The notes: a model not told the origin generated them from the letters alone. DNA of 12,939 nucleotides from Desulfuromonadales bacterium (GCA_029859485.1 JAOUDB010000034.1:1-12939); one strand, 5' to 3'; positions 1 through 6,598 are shown, counted from the first letter of the stretch. Made by a program: numbers and translations.

Positions 1-12
1 CCATGCTAACAT

Positions 13-45
13 AAAAAAGGCCCCACGATTTCTCGAGGGGCCTTT
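13..45 (-). terminator. Rho-independent terminator of tRNA-Asn
   Basis: The 9-bp arms AAAGGCCCC (16-24) and GGGGCCTTT (37-45) form a strong GC-rich hairpin. On the minus strand it is followed by a run of six T (complement of 13-18). It lies six bases past the encoded CCA of tRNA-Asn and should end that transcript. Confidence 0.9.
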
Positions 46-50
46 CAATT

Positions 51-126
51 TGGCTCCGCCTGCTGGGCTCGAACCAGCGACAAGCGGATTAACAGTCCGC
101 TGCTCTACCAACTGAGCTAAGGCGGA
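51..126 (-). tRNA. tRNA-Asn, anticodon GUU
   Basis: A complete 76-nt cloverleaf reads on the minus strand. The 7-bp acceptor stem (TCCGCCT with AGGCGGA), D arm (GCTC/GAGC), anticodon stem (GCGGA/TCCGC) and T arm (GCTGG/CCAGC around TTCGAGC) all pair. The anticodon loop CTGTTAA places anticodon GTT at 91-93. The discriminator base is G and the CCA end is genomically encoded (51-53). It decodes asparagine codons in translation. A terminator follows directly and a consensus promoter lies about 135 bp upstream. Its 5' half is duplicated at the right end of the window, so it is the likely anchor of the island. Confidence 0.97.
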
Positions 127-141
127 ACGAACAGAGCCAAA
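100..141 (-). repeat. Left copy of 42-bp direct repeat (tRNA-Asn 5' half plus leader)
   Basis: The stretch 100-127 is identical to 12813-12840. After two mismatched bases, 130-141 is identical to 12843-12854, giving 40 matches in 42. It covers the first 27 nt of the tRNA gene (acceptor 5' strand and D arm) and 15 bp of upstream leader. The pair may be att-like ends of an inserted element or the relics of tandem tRNA-Asn genes. Confidence 0.85.
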
Positions 142-259
142 AAATGGTTTTATTGTTGCTGCAAGCTGCTAGATATATTGAGGTTTTTTTCTTCTTAGAC
201 GGCTTGCTTTCGCTACACTGTTACCCTTTTCAGGTAAACAGTTTTAGCAACAGACGCGC

Positions 260-288
260 TTTATACCTTTTGTGAGTTTATATGTCAA
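260..288 (-). promoter_or_regulatory. Consensus sigma-70 promoter for tRNA-Asn
   Basis: On the minus strand, TTGACA (283-288) and TATAAA (260-265) are separated by exactly 17 bp. This predicts transcription from about 253 towards the tRNA, with a leader of roughly 125 nt. The same TTGACA-17-TATAAA arrangement precedes the partial tRNA copy at the right end. Confidence 0.8.
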
Positions 289-467
289 GCAGGTTTGTTT
301 GTGGCAATGAATTTTTCGTTGTACTTCAATCAGCCCCAGAACCCCTGTTTTGTCTCGGTCGACAGGGGGGGAGCGTATCAAAAACTGTTGGAAGCGGAGT
401 TTATTTGCCAGAAAGGGCTTAGCTCAAGAATTGAGAATACTTCTTTCAACTTTGAAACAAAGAGGTT
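289..467. other. Non-coding stretch between tRNA promoter and integrase gene; short inverted repeats
   Basis: No convincing gene is seen; the plus-strand open frame from 295 runs antisense into the integrase gene and has no ribosome-binding site. The stretch holds inverted repeat CCCCTGT (342-348) / ACAGGGG (362-368) around a 13-bp centre, and CTCAA/TTGAG (422-434). Neither has a T-run on the minus strand, so a terminator for the integrase operon is not evident. Serine integrase att sites are often next to the integrase gene, so the 342-368 repeat is a weak att-arm candidate. Confidence 0.4.
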
Positions 468-2033
468 TCATGAGTGGCCATTCCTGGCGGGCTTTTTGGT
501 GTTTGGCTCTGTGATTTTATATATTGGGCTGTGTCCCTTTGATGTACCACGCTGTTGGGCGGGAAGATGGATACGCGCACCTCGGTCGCCGTTACTTGCT
601 CGAGGGAATTTATAGATCAATGTGGCGGACATTTTGTACACCTTAATCTCATCAAGTATCAGCGAGAGGAACCGGCGACGGTCGATGAAATCGAGACAAT
701 CAAACTCTTCGCGAGTCAGCAACAAAGAGTCCCAATCCGGAGGAGAGGTATTCCTGGCCGTGAGGGATATTTGCTTGCTATTTATCTCATCAAGGTTTGC
801 ATCGAGCCGAGTCATCAGCTTAACAACATCTTCGTTTTTAAGCGTTCCTTCGGCAACTGCGTCGACCAAGCGCTGTTTTTTATTCTGTATATCCCGCTTC
901 TCAGATTCAAGTGACTTCATCTTCTTGTCGTAATCATCGTCCTCCTGACTGGCTACCCAGTGGTGCATTAAATCTTCAAGGCAACCAATGGTATTGAAGA
1001 CGTTGGTCAGCACTTTTTCATCCAGAACAATCTGTGGGATGGATCGCGATTCTGGGCAAGTAGTAGCTGAATTGTTGGCATTGCACCCGTAGTACTTCAG
1101 CTTCGTGCCGTCTTTGCGGGGTTTGCCGTTACACCACGTCTTGACGGTTCTAGAGCAATAGCCACACTTCAACATATCAAGCCCAGAGAGTAAAGAGTTC
1201 GGCTTTGTACTCGCGCCATTACTCGCTCGAGTCCTCCTCGCAGCGCTAATGCGGGCAGCTTGCTCAACCGACATGACGGGCTCCCATTCACATTGAATAA
1301 TTTCACCCGTATCAGGATTGCGCCGAATGGCCTGTAGGTAATCTAACCGTTTATCTGACAAAGCACGCCGTACTGTGCTATAAGCCATGCTTAATTTTTT
1401 GGCGATTGCCTTAGCACTATGTGTTTCAGCGAGCTGCCAAAGTCTCTGGCACTCTTTTAGGGCTTCTTGATCAACAATAACTTTGCGCGTTACCCTGTCA
1501 TAAACGTATGGTTTGGGAGTTTTCCCGCCAAGAAATTTCCCTTCGGTAAAGGCATAACTTAAGCCCTGCGCCAGCCGGCCAAGCGTTGTTTTCATCTCAA
1601 CAACTGACCTGCTGCCCTCATTGATTAGCATCTGCCAATCGCCGATGTTTTTAGGGTCCAGCAACCTTTCTGGAGTGGCTAACCGAACATTATGCTCCTC
1701 GCAGAGAGCTATAAGGTTTGTCATATCTGTCATTGAATCGTCACGCGATAATCGCGAAAACTCCAGCACCAGTATGACATCGATTTTTCCTGCCTCAATA
1801 TCTCTAATCATTCGATTGCGTTCCGTTAGATTAGACAGGTTTTTCTTTGAGGCGGAACAATGACCATCGTCATAGATAGTATACGACGTGGCGCCCATAT
1901 TTTTGGCGTGTTCAGGAAGTTCTGCTCGCTGCTTTTTAAGGCGAGGCTCATCGCTTGCCCGATCTCGTCTGGACTTGCGGATATATATAGCAATACGCAA
2001 AACTTCACATATCGTCTTTAGGATTAAACTCAT
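468..2033 (-). CDS. Large serine recombinase (integrase type)
   Basis: This 521-aa site-specific recombinase cuts and rejoins DNA through a serine-phosphodiester intermediate and probably moves the island. The N-terminal resolvase-type catalytic domain (about 12-160) has YIRKS with nucleophile Ser21 and Arg19, and FSRLSR at about 92-97. A recombinase domain with an HTH-like segment (AKAIAKKLSMAYSTVRRAL, 207-225) follows. A zinc ribbon (C290xxC293, C317, C326) and a charged coiled coil (about 365-430) complete the usual large serine integrase plan. It differs from the family norm in having Glu91 where many members have Asp before the RLSR motif. The ATG overlaps the TGA of the upstream 60-aa gene (ATGA), so the two are probably translationally coupled. 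The C-terminal tail after about 480 is basic and of no recognised type. The target site is unknown. Confidence 0.93.
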   Translation of the reverse strand: MSLILKTICEVLRIAIYIRKSRRDRASDEPRLKKQRAELPEHAKNMGATSYTIYDDGHCSASKKNLSNLTERNRMIRDIEAGKIDVILVLEFSRLSRDDSMTDMTNLIALCEEHNVRLATPERLLDPKNIGDWQMLINEGSRSVVEMKTTLGRLAQGLSYAFTEGKFLGGKTPKPYVYDRVTRKVIVDQEALKECQRLWQLAETHSAKAIAKKLSMAYSTVRRALSDKRLDYLQAIRRNPDTGEIIQCEWEPVMSVEQAARISAARRTRASNGASTKPNSLLSGLDMLKCGYCSRTVKTWCNGKPRKDGTKLKYYGCNANNSATTCPESRSIPQIVLDEKVLTNVFNTIGCLEDLMHHWVASQEDDDYDKKMKSLESEKRDIQNKKQRLVDAVAEGTLKNEDVVKLMTRLDANLDEINSKQISLTARNTSPPDWDSLLLTREEFDCLDFIDRRRFLSLILDEIKVYKMSATLIYKFPRASNGDRGARIHLPAQQRGTSKGHSPIYKITEPNTKKPARNGHS

Positions 2034-2212
2034 TGGTTCGCCACCGAAGGAAGTGCTTTCGAATCCATAATTTGACGAGCTTTAAGCTTCAAAGACCACA
2101 GCTCAGGGATTGCATGGCTGTAAAAGTCCGACACATCTGAAGCTATATCATCACTGCTGACCAGGAATGGCTTTTGTCCAGCACCGACGCGTTTGGTAGG
2201 TTCTAATTTCAA
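2030..2212 (-). CDS. Small 60-aa protein between KfrA-like and recombinase genes
   Basis: I do not recognise this protein. Support comes from its packing: it starts with TTG overlapping the TGA of the KfrA-like gene (TTGA), has AAGGAG seven bases before that TTG, and stops in an ATGA overlap with the recombinase start. A coupled reading frame on both sides in a compact operon argues strongly for translation. It has no membrane segment or zinc motif; the N-terminus is basic (KRVGAGQK) and the C-terminal part looks helical (IPELWSLKLKARQIMDSKA). A role as recombinase accessory or directionality factor is inferred from position only. Confidence 0.7.
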   Translation of the reverse strand: MKLEPTKRVGAGQKPFLVSSDDIASDVSDFYSHAIPELWSLKLKARQIMDSKALPSVANQ

Positions 2213-3030
2213 GAGGAAGCTCCTTCATTGGTTTGCGCTTCCAGAAGTGCTTCAGCCCTTGCTGCGCGCTCAACGGCCTTTTCATACCGCTTATCCTGAT
2301 CCAGACCCTTCTTTTCGAGACTTTTGTTAGCCAAGGACAGAGATTCAACCTTCTGTTCAGCCTTGGCTTTGTCCTCAATTAATTTTTGAAGCCGCTCGTT
2401 AAGCTCTATGTGTGCCTCGAGAAGCTTGACCCGTTCTTCCTCGGCCAGCTCATGCTTAGTTGTTGTGGCCACAAGCTCTTCGCGGGCGGTCGTGAGTTCT
2501 TTGAGAGCCTCAGAGAGGTTATTTTCTGACTTATCAGCCTTTGAAAGAGCATCTCGGAGGAGATTATCGTTGGCCGTCTTACCCGTCCCAGCATCACGAA
2601 GCACATCCTCTAGCTCTTTCTCTTTTTCGATAAAGGCTGTTTGGATCTGCGCGAGTTCTTTCTTGTCTTGGTCCAACTGATTCTCGAGTTCGATGTTCAA
2701 CTCACAAACCTCATCAAACATTTCCTGCGTTACAGCAGCTTCAGCAAGAGCAATCTCTCTGGCATTGCCAGTGTGTCGTTTGATCTCATCATAGAGGGCA
2801 GCATTGTAGTGAGGAGATATGTCCTTCTCTTCAAGAAGCTTCGCCCGGGCATACTCGATTTTAACGGTTTGCAGATGAGCTCCGATGTATCCATCGCTGC
2901 CCCGCTTCAAGATATCTTTCACATCTCGGGTTGTGGCCTCCACGATTGTGACGTTCCGGTCTCGGACAATTTGCTCTGCAATTGCCCTGACCTGGTTTAT
3001 TGTGACTTCATTGTCTTTGGTTTTGGCCAT
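2209..3030 (-). CDS. KfrA-like DNA-binding coiled-coil protein
   Basis: A 273-aa protein with an N-terminal KfrA_N-type DNA-binding domain (about 9-75, from VTINQVRAIAEQIV through the ITxxxVKxxLxRGSxGxI-like segment) followed by a long, heptad-rich, Lys/Glu-rich coiled coil (about 85-265). Known KfrA proteins bind operators near their own promoter and form plasmid-associated fibres. KfrA_N proteins also accompany tyrosine recombinases, as I recall for TnpT of Tn4651-type transposons. Here the partner is a serine recombinase. I chose the ATG at 3028-3030 because GGAGG stands five bases before it; the longer open frame from 3066 lacks such a site and would run through the operator. It is the first gene of a three-gene coupled operon and probably autoregulated. 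Confidence 0.85.
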   Translation of the reverse strand: MAKTKDNEVTINQVRAIAEQIVRDRNVTIVEATTRDVKDILKRGSDGYIGAHLQTVKIEYARAKLLEEKDISPHYNAALYDEIKRHTGNAREIALAEAAVTQEMFDEVCELNIELENQLDQDKKELAQIQTAFIEKEKELEDVLRDAGTGKTANDNLLRDALSKADKSENNLSEALKELTTAREELVATTTKHELAEEERVKLLEAHIELNERLQKLIEDKAKAEQKVESLSLANKSLEKKGLDQDKRYEKAVERAARAEALLEAQTNEGASS

Positions 3031-3040
3031 GTCGCCTCCG

Positions 3041-3092
3041 TTACGTTTGTAATGACTCTGTAACAACGTCGGCTGTTACAGATGGTTGTAAT
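3041..3092. promoter_or_regulatory. Palindromic operator cluster upstream of KfrA-like gene
   Basis: The core is a perfect inverted repeat, CTGTAACA (3058-3065) / TGTTACAG (3074-3081), with an 8-bp centre. On the gene side TTAC/GTAA (3041-3052) repeats the same half-site, and a further GTAAT lies at 3088-3092. Five GTAA/TTAC half-sites within about 50 bp, starting 11 bp from the start codon, fit an autoregulatory KfrA operator. The cluster lies at and just downstream of the candidate promoter. Confidence 0.65.
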
Positions 3093-3116
3093 ATTCAGAG
3101 AGCAATCGACCAGCAA
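3088..3116 (-). promoter_or_regulatory. Candidate promoter for the KfrA/60-aa/recombinase operon
   Basis: On the minus strand, TTGCTG (3111-3116) and TATTAC (3088-3093) are 17 bp apart, each matching four of six consensus bases. The predicted start falls inside the operator palindrome, which would suit repression. This is a moderate match only. Confidence 0.4.
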
Positions 3117-3433
3117 CGTGCCATCATGTTCTGCCCTCAACCCTCCAGTTCCAATTTTCGTACGACTGTGTCGACAATTCGTTTATGGCATACATGAAAC
3201 AAAAAAAATACGGGCCATCGCAATATTTGAATAATAATATGTGCTTGCTTGGCAAGTCGCCAAATGCCTGAAAAAACTACATTTTTTTCTTCATATAATC
3301 GTTGACAAGACCGTTGGCAACTTCAGCGCTGGAGGGGGCTGGGGATATCTTCCATTCGTAAAAAACGAACCATATCGTAGGGTATTTATTTATTAACTTC
3401 GGCATGGTTTGAGTAACAGTGATTGCAAATAAA
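3117..3433. other. AT-rich intergenic stretch; possible out-of-frame tail of the zinc-finger gene
   Basis: No confident gene is seen. On the minus strand, the frame one base ahead of the zinc-finger gene stays open from the A-rich tract at about 3437-3448 down to a TAG at 3277-3279, about 55 codons. This may be a detached C-terminal tail of that protein or chance. No tRNA, terminator or clear promoter was recognised. Confidence 0.35.
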
Positions 3434-3997
3434 TTATTTTTTTTCTTTGTCAAATGAGCACGCAAAACAAAAGTTTTCCGGTTCCCGAATAAAGTTTCTG
3501 TAAGTCTCCTGAAAGCGAAACTTATGAATCAGGCATGCGAACTCGTAAAGCTCATCTGGTCTACCAAGGACATTATCAGCAACAAATTCGATATTGCCGT
3601 AACTCAGAGATTCGACCATTTGCTGAACTGATTCGACAGAACCACAACGCGTCATATCATTTGGAATCTGGCAAAAGGGGCAAATTTTGTCTGCGCCAAT
3701 TAAAAAGACCTCTTTCAGACTGGCAACAAATGCATGCCCACAAGAATTTTGAATCAGCCTATGGCGGGAGCAGTCACCCCGATAACCACTTTCATTGATG
3801 ATAAGATTGCCAGCCGACATATTGCGAAGGCGAATTTGGGCCTGCTTGCGTGCCTGATACCAGCCCTGGATGTTTCCTGAATTATTTTTATGCGTGGAAG
3901 GATGAAGATGTTTCAGCGCTAAGTTAAATTGCTGGGTATAGAGTGCTTTACTGCGGATACCTAAGTTCAGATTTTTTCTTTTCCGACTTTTTTTCAT
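3434..3997 (-). CDS. Cys/His-rich (treble-clef-like) zinc-binding protein
   Basis: A 187-aa protein of unknown function. It has a very basic N-terminus (KKSRKRK) and a probable metal site built from C76, H79, CGH (C86, H88) and CPFC (C106, C109). A second pair, CFAC (C177, C180), sits near the C-terminus. The spacing CGH...CPFC resembles treble-clef or zinc-ribbon nucleic-acid-binding domains. GGAGGT seven bases before the ATG supports the start. It is divergent from the CI-like repressor with operator O1 between them, so it is probably a repressor target. The frame ends in a run of eight A followed by TAA just after CFAC; one fewer A would extend it by about 55 codons. It may therefore be frameshifted. 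Confidence 0.7.
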   Translation of the reverse strand: MKKSRKRKNLNLGIRSKALYTQQFNLALKHLHPSTHKNNSGNIQGWYQARKQAQIRLRNMSAGNLIINESGYRGDCSRHRLIQNSCGHAFVASLKEVFLIGADKICPFCQIPNDMTRCGSVESVQQMVESLSYGNIEFVADNVLGRPDELYEFACLIHKFRFQETYRNFIREPENFCFACSFDKEKK

Positions 3998-4020
3998 GAC
4001 ACAGACCTCCAGTTAGGTTA

Positions 4021-4103
4021 ATTTATCCAAAAGGATAAATACTTATAGCCCAAATGGATGAATTTAGCAAGAAAATTAAGGATATTAGCCCATATGGATA
4101 AAT
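4021..4103. promoter_or_regulatory. Three 20-bp operators of the CI-like repressor (O1-O3)
   Basis: O1 is the perfect palindrome ATTTATCCAAAAGGATAAAT (4021-4040). O2 is TATAGCCCAAATGGATGAAT (4044-4063). O3 is ATTAGCCCATATGGATAAAT (4084-4103). All share CC-4-GG flanked by AT-rich arms, with centres 23 bp and 40 bp apart. O3 covers the chosen start codon of the repressor gene and O1 lies 24 bp from the start of the divergent zinc-finger gene. The layout recalls the triple operators of temperate phages. Confidence 0.75.
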
Positions 4104-4702
4104 ATGCATTGGACTCTATTGGTGCTCGGGTTCGCAAGATTCGTCAGGAGACAGGGTTGACGCAAAAGGCTTTCGGGCAAGAGGTTGGTGTGAGCTTGCC
4201 GACCGTGAATCGCATCGAACAGAACCAGCGTTCCCCACACGCAGAACTGCTGGTTGAAATCAGCCGGAAATTTTCCGTGGATCTTAACTGGTTGCTGACC
4301 GGGGCTGATATGACGAAACGGAACGAGAAGCTGGGTCAACAAATTCCGTTATTTAGCAAACTGTCTGAGACGCTTATCGATAATCCGAGTGAGGATGTTG
4401 CGGCGTTACTCTTCATTCCTGATGTGCCTGCGACCGCGGTCTCTTGCAAAAGCAAAGATGACGCTTGTTCGCCACGTGTCAGCTCTGGCGATACAGTCAT
4501 CTTCCAGCCAGGTGACTGTGCTGCCGGAGATCTCGTTGTCATCTGCGACGAATGGGGTAACGGCCTTGTGCGGAATATGCAAATGCAGGGTGAAAAGGTT
4601 GTTTACGTTGCGGACAACAAAGGCTATGAGCATCTTGGAGATGACGAAGTTAGTTGTCTTGGCAAGGTCTTGGGGTCGATACAAATGTTCGCCAACACGT
4701 AG
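4094..4702 (+). CDS. CI-like repressor with degenerate S24 domain
   Basis: A 202-aa transcriptional repressor: XRE helix-turn-helix (about 8-68, with GLTQKAFGQEVGVSLPTVNRIE) and a C-terminal S24/LexA-like domain (about 115-200). The segment DDACSPRVSSGDTVIF aligns with the usual GDSM-P-GD motif, placing Ala124 where the catalytic Ser belongs. GLVRNMQMQG aligns with the KR-lq-g strand, placing Arg160 at the catalytic Lys. Self-cleavage is therefore probably lost, though the dimer fold looks kept (GDLVVI, VADNKGYE). I chose the ATG at 4094, with AAGGA 11 bases upstream, over the ATG at 4058, because the HTH domain starts just after it. Three operators surround the start, implying autoregulation and control of the divergent gene. 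Confidence 0.88.
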   Translation: MDKYALDSIGARVRKIRQETGLTQKAFGQEVGVSLPTVNRIEQNQRSPHAELLVEISRKFSVDLNWLLTGADMTKRNEKLGQQIPLFSKLSETLIDNPSEDVAALLFIPDVPATAVSCKSKDDACSPRVSSGDTVIFQPGDCAAGDLVVICDEWGNGLVRNMQMQGEKVVYVADNKGYEHLGDDEVSCLGKVLGSIQMFANT

Positions 4703-4804
4703 TAAATTCCAATAGTTTGTCCGCTCTTTGTGTTGCAATGTAATGGCAATGGATTGGTATATGGCGCAATTTGTGAGAGGGGTGCTCTCAAGGAGAACCT
4801 GGCC

Positions 4805-4921
4805 ATGAACTGCATACCCGAGGCTATCTTTGAGGTGGACCATAATAAGTATGAAGAGTTTTTGAAGAAGCGTAGAGTTTTGATGGCTGGGAAAATGCGG
4901 GATTATTACTTCTCGCTGTAA
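4805..4921 (+). CDS. Small 38-aa protein
   Basis: A short frame, with residues IFEVDHNKYEEFLKKRR followed by a basic, aromatic C-terminus (KMRDYYFSL). AAGGAG lies nine bases before the ATG at 4805-4807. The frame stays open back to about 4730, but that part has no ribosome-binding site. It is about 100 bp downstream of the repressor on the same strand and ends 72 bp before a terminator, so it may share the repressor's transcript. I do not recognise the family. It looks helical and amphipathic; a small regulator or phage-type accessory is possible. Confidence 0.5.
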   Translation: MNCIPEAIFEVDHNKYEEFLKKRRVLMAGKMRDYYFSL

Positions 4922-4993
4922 AAGGGGATGGCAAGGTCGATGCTATGATTTCGGCTTAGACGGCCAATGTATGCGATATCCTCTTAACTAATC

Positions 4994-5035
4994 AAAAAGA
5001 GCAGGCCCGTTAAAGTTCTGGGGCCTGCTCTTTTT
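4994..5035. terminator. Bidirectional Rho-independent terminator
   Basis: Fifteen-base arms (4994-5008 and 5021-5035), containing GAGCAGGCCC and GGGCCTGCTC, end in A5/T5 runs on both sides. They provide a U-tract on either strand. The hairpin lies between the convergent repressor/38-aa unit and the 233-aa gene, and stops four bases short of the latter's stop codon. Confidence 0.92.
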
Positions 5036-5038
5036 AAG

Positions 5039-5740
5039 TCATGAATACATGTCGAACACGAAGGTGTCCTGCCAAAGCTCAAGTTCCGTCTCCGGCAACC
5101 CTCTTGACCTCAACGCCTGACGTTCAGTTGAACGCCCCTGTTTAACTTTCTTCCGATCATTGTTGGCCATTTGTCGTATTTCTAAATATCGAGTGCGAGT
5201 ATTTTCGCAATTGGGCACATGAAACATCTCCTCGATCATTTCAAGTGTGTCTTCTACGATAATTCGTTCTTCAGGGTTTATCATCTTCTCGCTATGGCCG
5301 CGTTTAATCTTATTGAAAAAGTATCGCGAATAAAGCCAACGTTCCCACTTGCTGGCAAGCTCTGGTCGCTTAATGAGCTCTTCGCGTTGTTTTATAGACA
5401 ATCTTGCGAGTTGTAATCGAAGAAAGAAATGATTTCCCCATATCTTCTCCAAACTTTTCAGAAAATCAAAGTTCGCACAGGTAATAGGTCGATCAATCTC
5501 ACCCATGTTTTGTAAGCGACCAACAGCTTTAACTGGAAGCTTCACCTTCTTAGCGATTTCGGTCATGCTCATGGAAACGGCATCGTTGCCAGGAGGACCG
5601 GCTTCGCCTTTGGGGATAAAGTCATAATTCTGGAGCAGAGTTTTCATTGACTCTTTGCTCACCCCAAAGTAACGGCTAGCTTCTTCGATATAAGCATTGA
5701 TGTTTGTCTGACGGAGCTCTTCAAGTTTCATAAAGTTCAT
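5039..5740 (-). CDS. Unknown 233-aa protein with HTH-like segments
   Basis: I do not recognise the family. The N-terminal third holds two helix-turn-helix-like stretches: about 14-43 (INAYIEEASRYFGVSKESMK) and about 57-82 (MSMTEIAKKVKLPVKAVGRL). They are separated by a flexible GEAGPPGN linker. The rest is mostly helical and charged, with basic clusters (KIKRGHSEK, NDRKKVKQGRSTERQALR). DNA binding is therefore plausible. AGGAGA five bases before the ATG fixes the start. It lies downstream of the small recombinase on the same strand, with 156 bp of palindrome-rich DNA between. It could be a regulator, a partition-like protein or a partner of the recombinase; none is shown. Confidence 0.75.
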   Translation of the reverse strand: MNFMKLEELRQTNINAYIEEASRYFGVSKESMKTLLQNYDFIPKGEAGPPGNDAVSMSMTEIAKKVKLPVKAVGRLQNMGEIDRPITCANFDFLKSLEKIWGNHFFLRLQLARLSIKQREELIKRPELASKWERWLYSRYFFNKIKRGHSEKMINPEERIIVEDTLEMIEEMFHVPNCENTRTRYLEIRQMANNDRKKVKQGRSTERQALRSRGLPETELELWQDTFVFDMYS

Positions 5741-5812
5741 AACAATCTCCTAAAATAGTATTTGTTGCCTGCTAGAAGATTGCTGATGAGGTGAACATTT
5801 TCGTAAATATTT

Positions 5813-5854
5813 ATCGATATCGATTGATATCAATTTTTATTGTTGGTTACCAAC
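5813..5854. promoter_or_regulatory. Cluster of perfect palindromes upstream of the 233-aa gene
   Basis: Three palindromes occur within 42 bp: ATCGATATCGAT (5813-5824), TTGATATCAA (5824-5833) and GTTGGTTACCAAC (5842-5854). They lie between the recombinase stop and the 233-aa start, in the expected promoter zone of the latter. They could be operators or recombination subsites. Confidence 0.5.
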
Positions 5855-5896
5855 GACGTTATTTCTTTTGTTAGGAGTGTGGGTTTTTACCGACGC

Positions 5897-6583
5897 CTAT
5901 GAGCTGTTCACTCGATCTATAACGTTCTTGACCGACCTTGCCGTCCAGGCCCTTGACTTACCTGTCGCAGTTAATATCCCCTCCTGGTTGAGAGTCTTTG
6001 CGATAGCATTGAGGCTTTGACCATCAGCCTTGAGTTGATTAATCCTGTCAATACTATCTCGGGCAAAGCTGTCCGCTCGGTTCTTTATGGCTGCAACTCC
6101 TGCCACCCTACCGCACTTTGCTGCCTCTGGCGTAAGATTTCTCGGATTGCCAAGTCTGATCCCCCTTTCCCTCAGAACAGCGAGGGCATTCTTGGTACGC
6201 GTGCTTATACTTTTCCGCTCCTCTTGGGCTACCAGGGCCATGATACCGACAGTCAACTCATTTGCAGTCGGCATATCGACCGCGACAAACTTCACGTCAG
6301 CCTTTTGCAATCCGAGCAGGAAATAAGCGTCACGGCTCAGTCGATCCAATTTGGCAATCAACAATACTGCACCGGTTGCCTTACACAATTTAAGCGCTTC
6401 AAGAAGTTGGGGACGATCTGATTTCTTACCACTTTCGACTTCGACAAATTCTTTCAGTAGGGTCCACTCGCTTCCGTTCAGATAATTTTCGATGTTGGTA
6501 CGTTGTGCCTCAAGTCCTAGGCCACTTATTCCTTGACGCGCAGTGGAGACTCGAAGATAGCTGATGAATTTGCCGTTAGTCAT
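5897..6583 (-). CDS. Small serine recombinase (resolvase/invertase family)
   Basis: A 228-aa serine recombinase. The catalytic domain (about 1-145) opens with FISYLRVSTARQG, giving Arg11 and nucleophile Ser13, followed by GLGLEAQ and KLDRLSR (80-84); all key residues are present. The C-terminal part (about 165-225: SLNAIAKTLNQEGILTATG ... WTARSVKNVID) is a helix-turn-helix DNA-binding segment of the kind found in plasmid and phage resolvases and invertases. AGGAGA five bases before the ATG supports the start. A 12-bp inverted repeat about 16-55 bp upstream may be its recombination subsite or operator. It probably resolves dimers or inverts or excises a segment. No second copy of the site was seen in the window. 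Confidence 0.9.
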   Translation of the reverse strand: MTNGKFISYLRVSTARQGISGLGLEAQRTNIENYLNGSEWTLLKEFVEVESGKKSDRPQLLEALKLCKATGAVLLIAKLDRLSRDAYFLLGLQKADVKFVAVDMPTANELTVGIMALVAQEERKSISTRTKNALAVLRERGIRLGNPRNLTPEAAKCGRVAGVAAIKNRADSFARDSIDRINQLKADGQSLNAIAKTLNQEGILTATGKSRAWTARSVKNVIDRVNSS

Positions 6584-6598
6584 ATTCTCTCCTGTTGC

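Noticed and set aside
342..368. CCCCTGT/ACAGGGG inverted repeat as terminator of the recombinase operon
   Set aside because: It has a 13-nt loop and no T-run on the minus strand; kept only as a weak att-arm candidate.
295..615. Plus-strand 106-codon open frame at the left end
   Set aside because: It lacks a ribosome-binding site, runs antisense into the serine recombinase C-terminus, and its sequence shows no domain.
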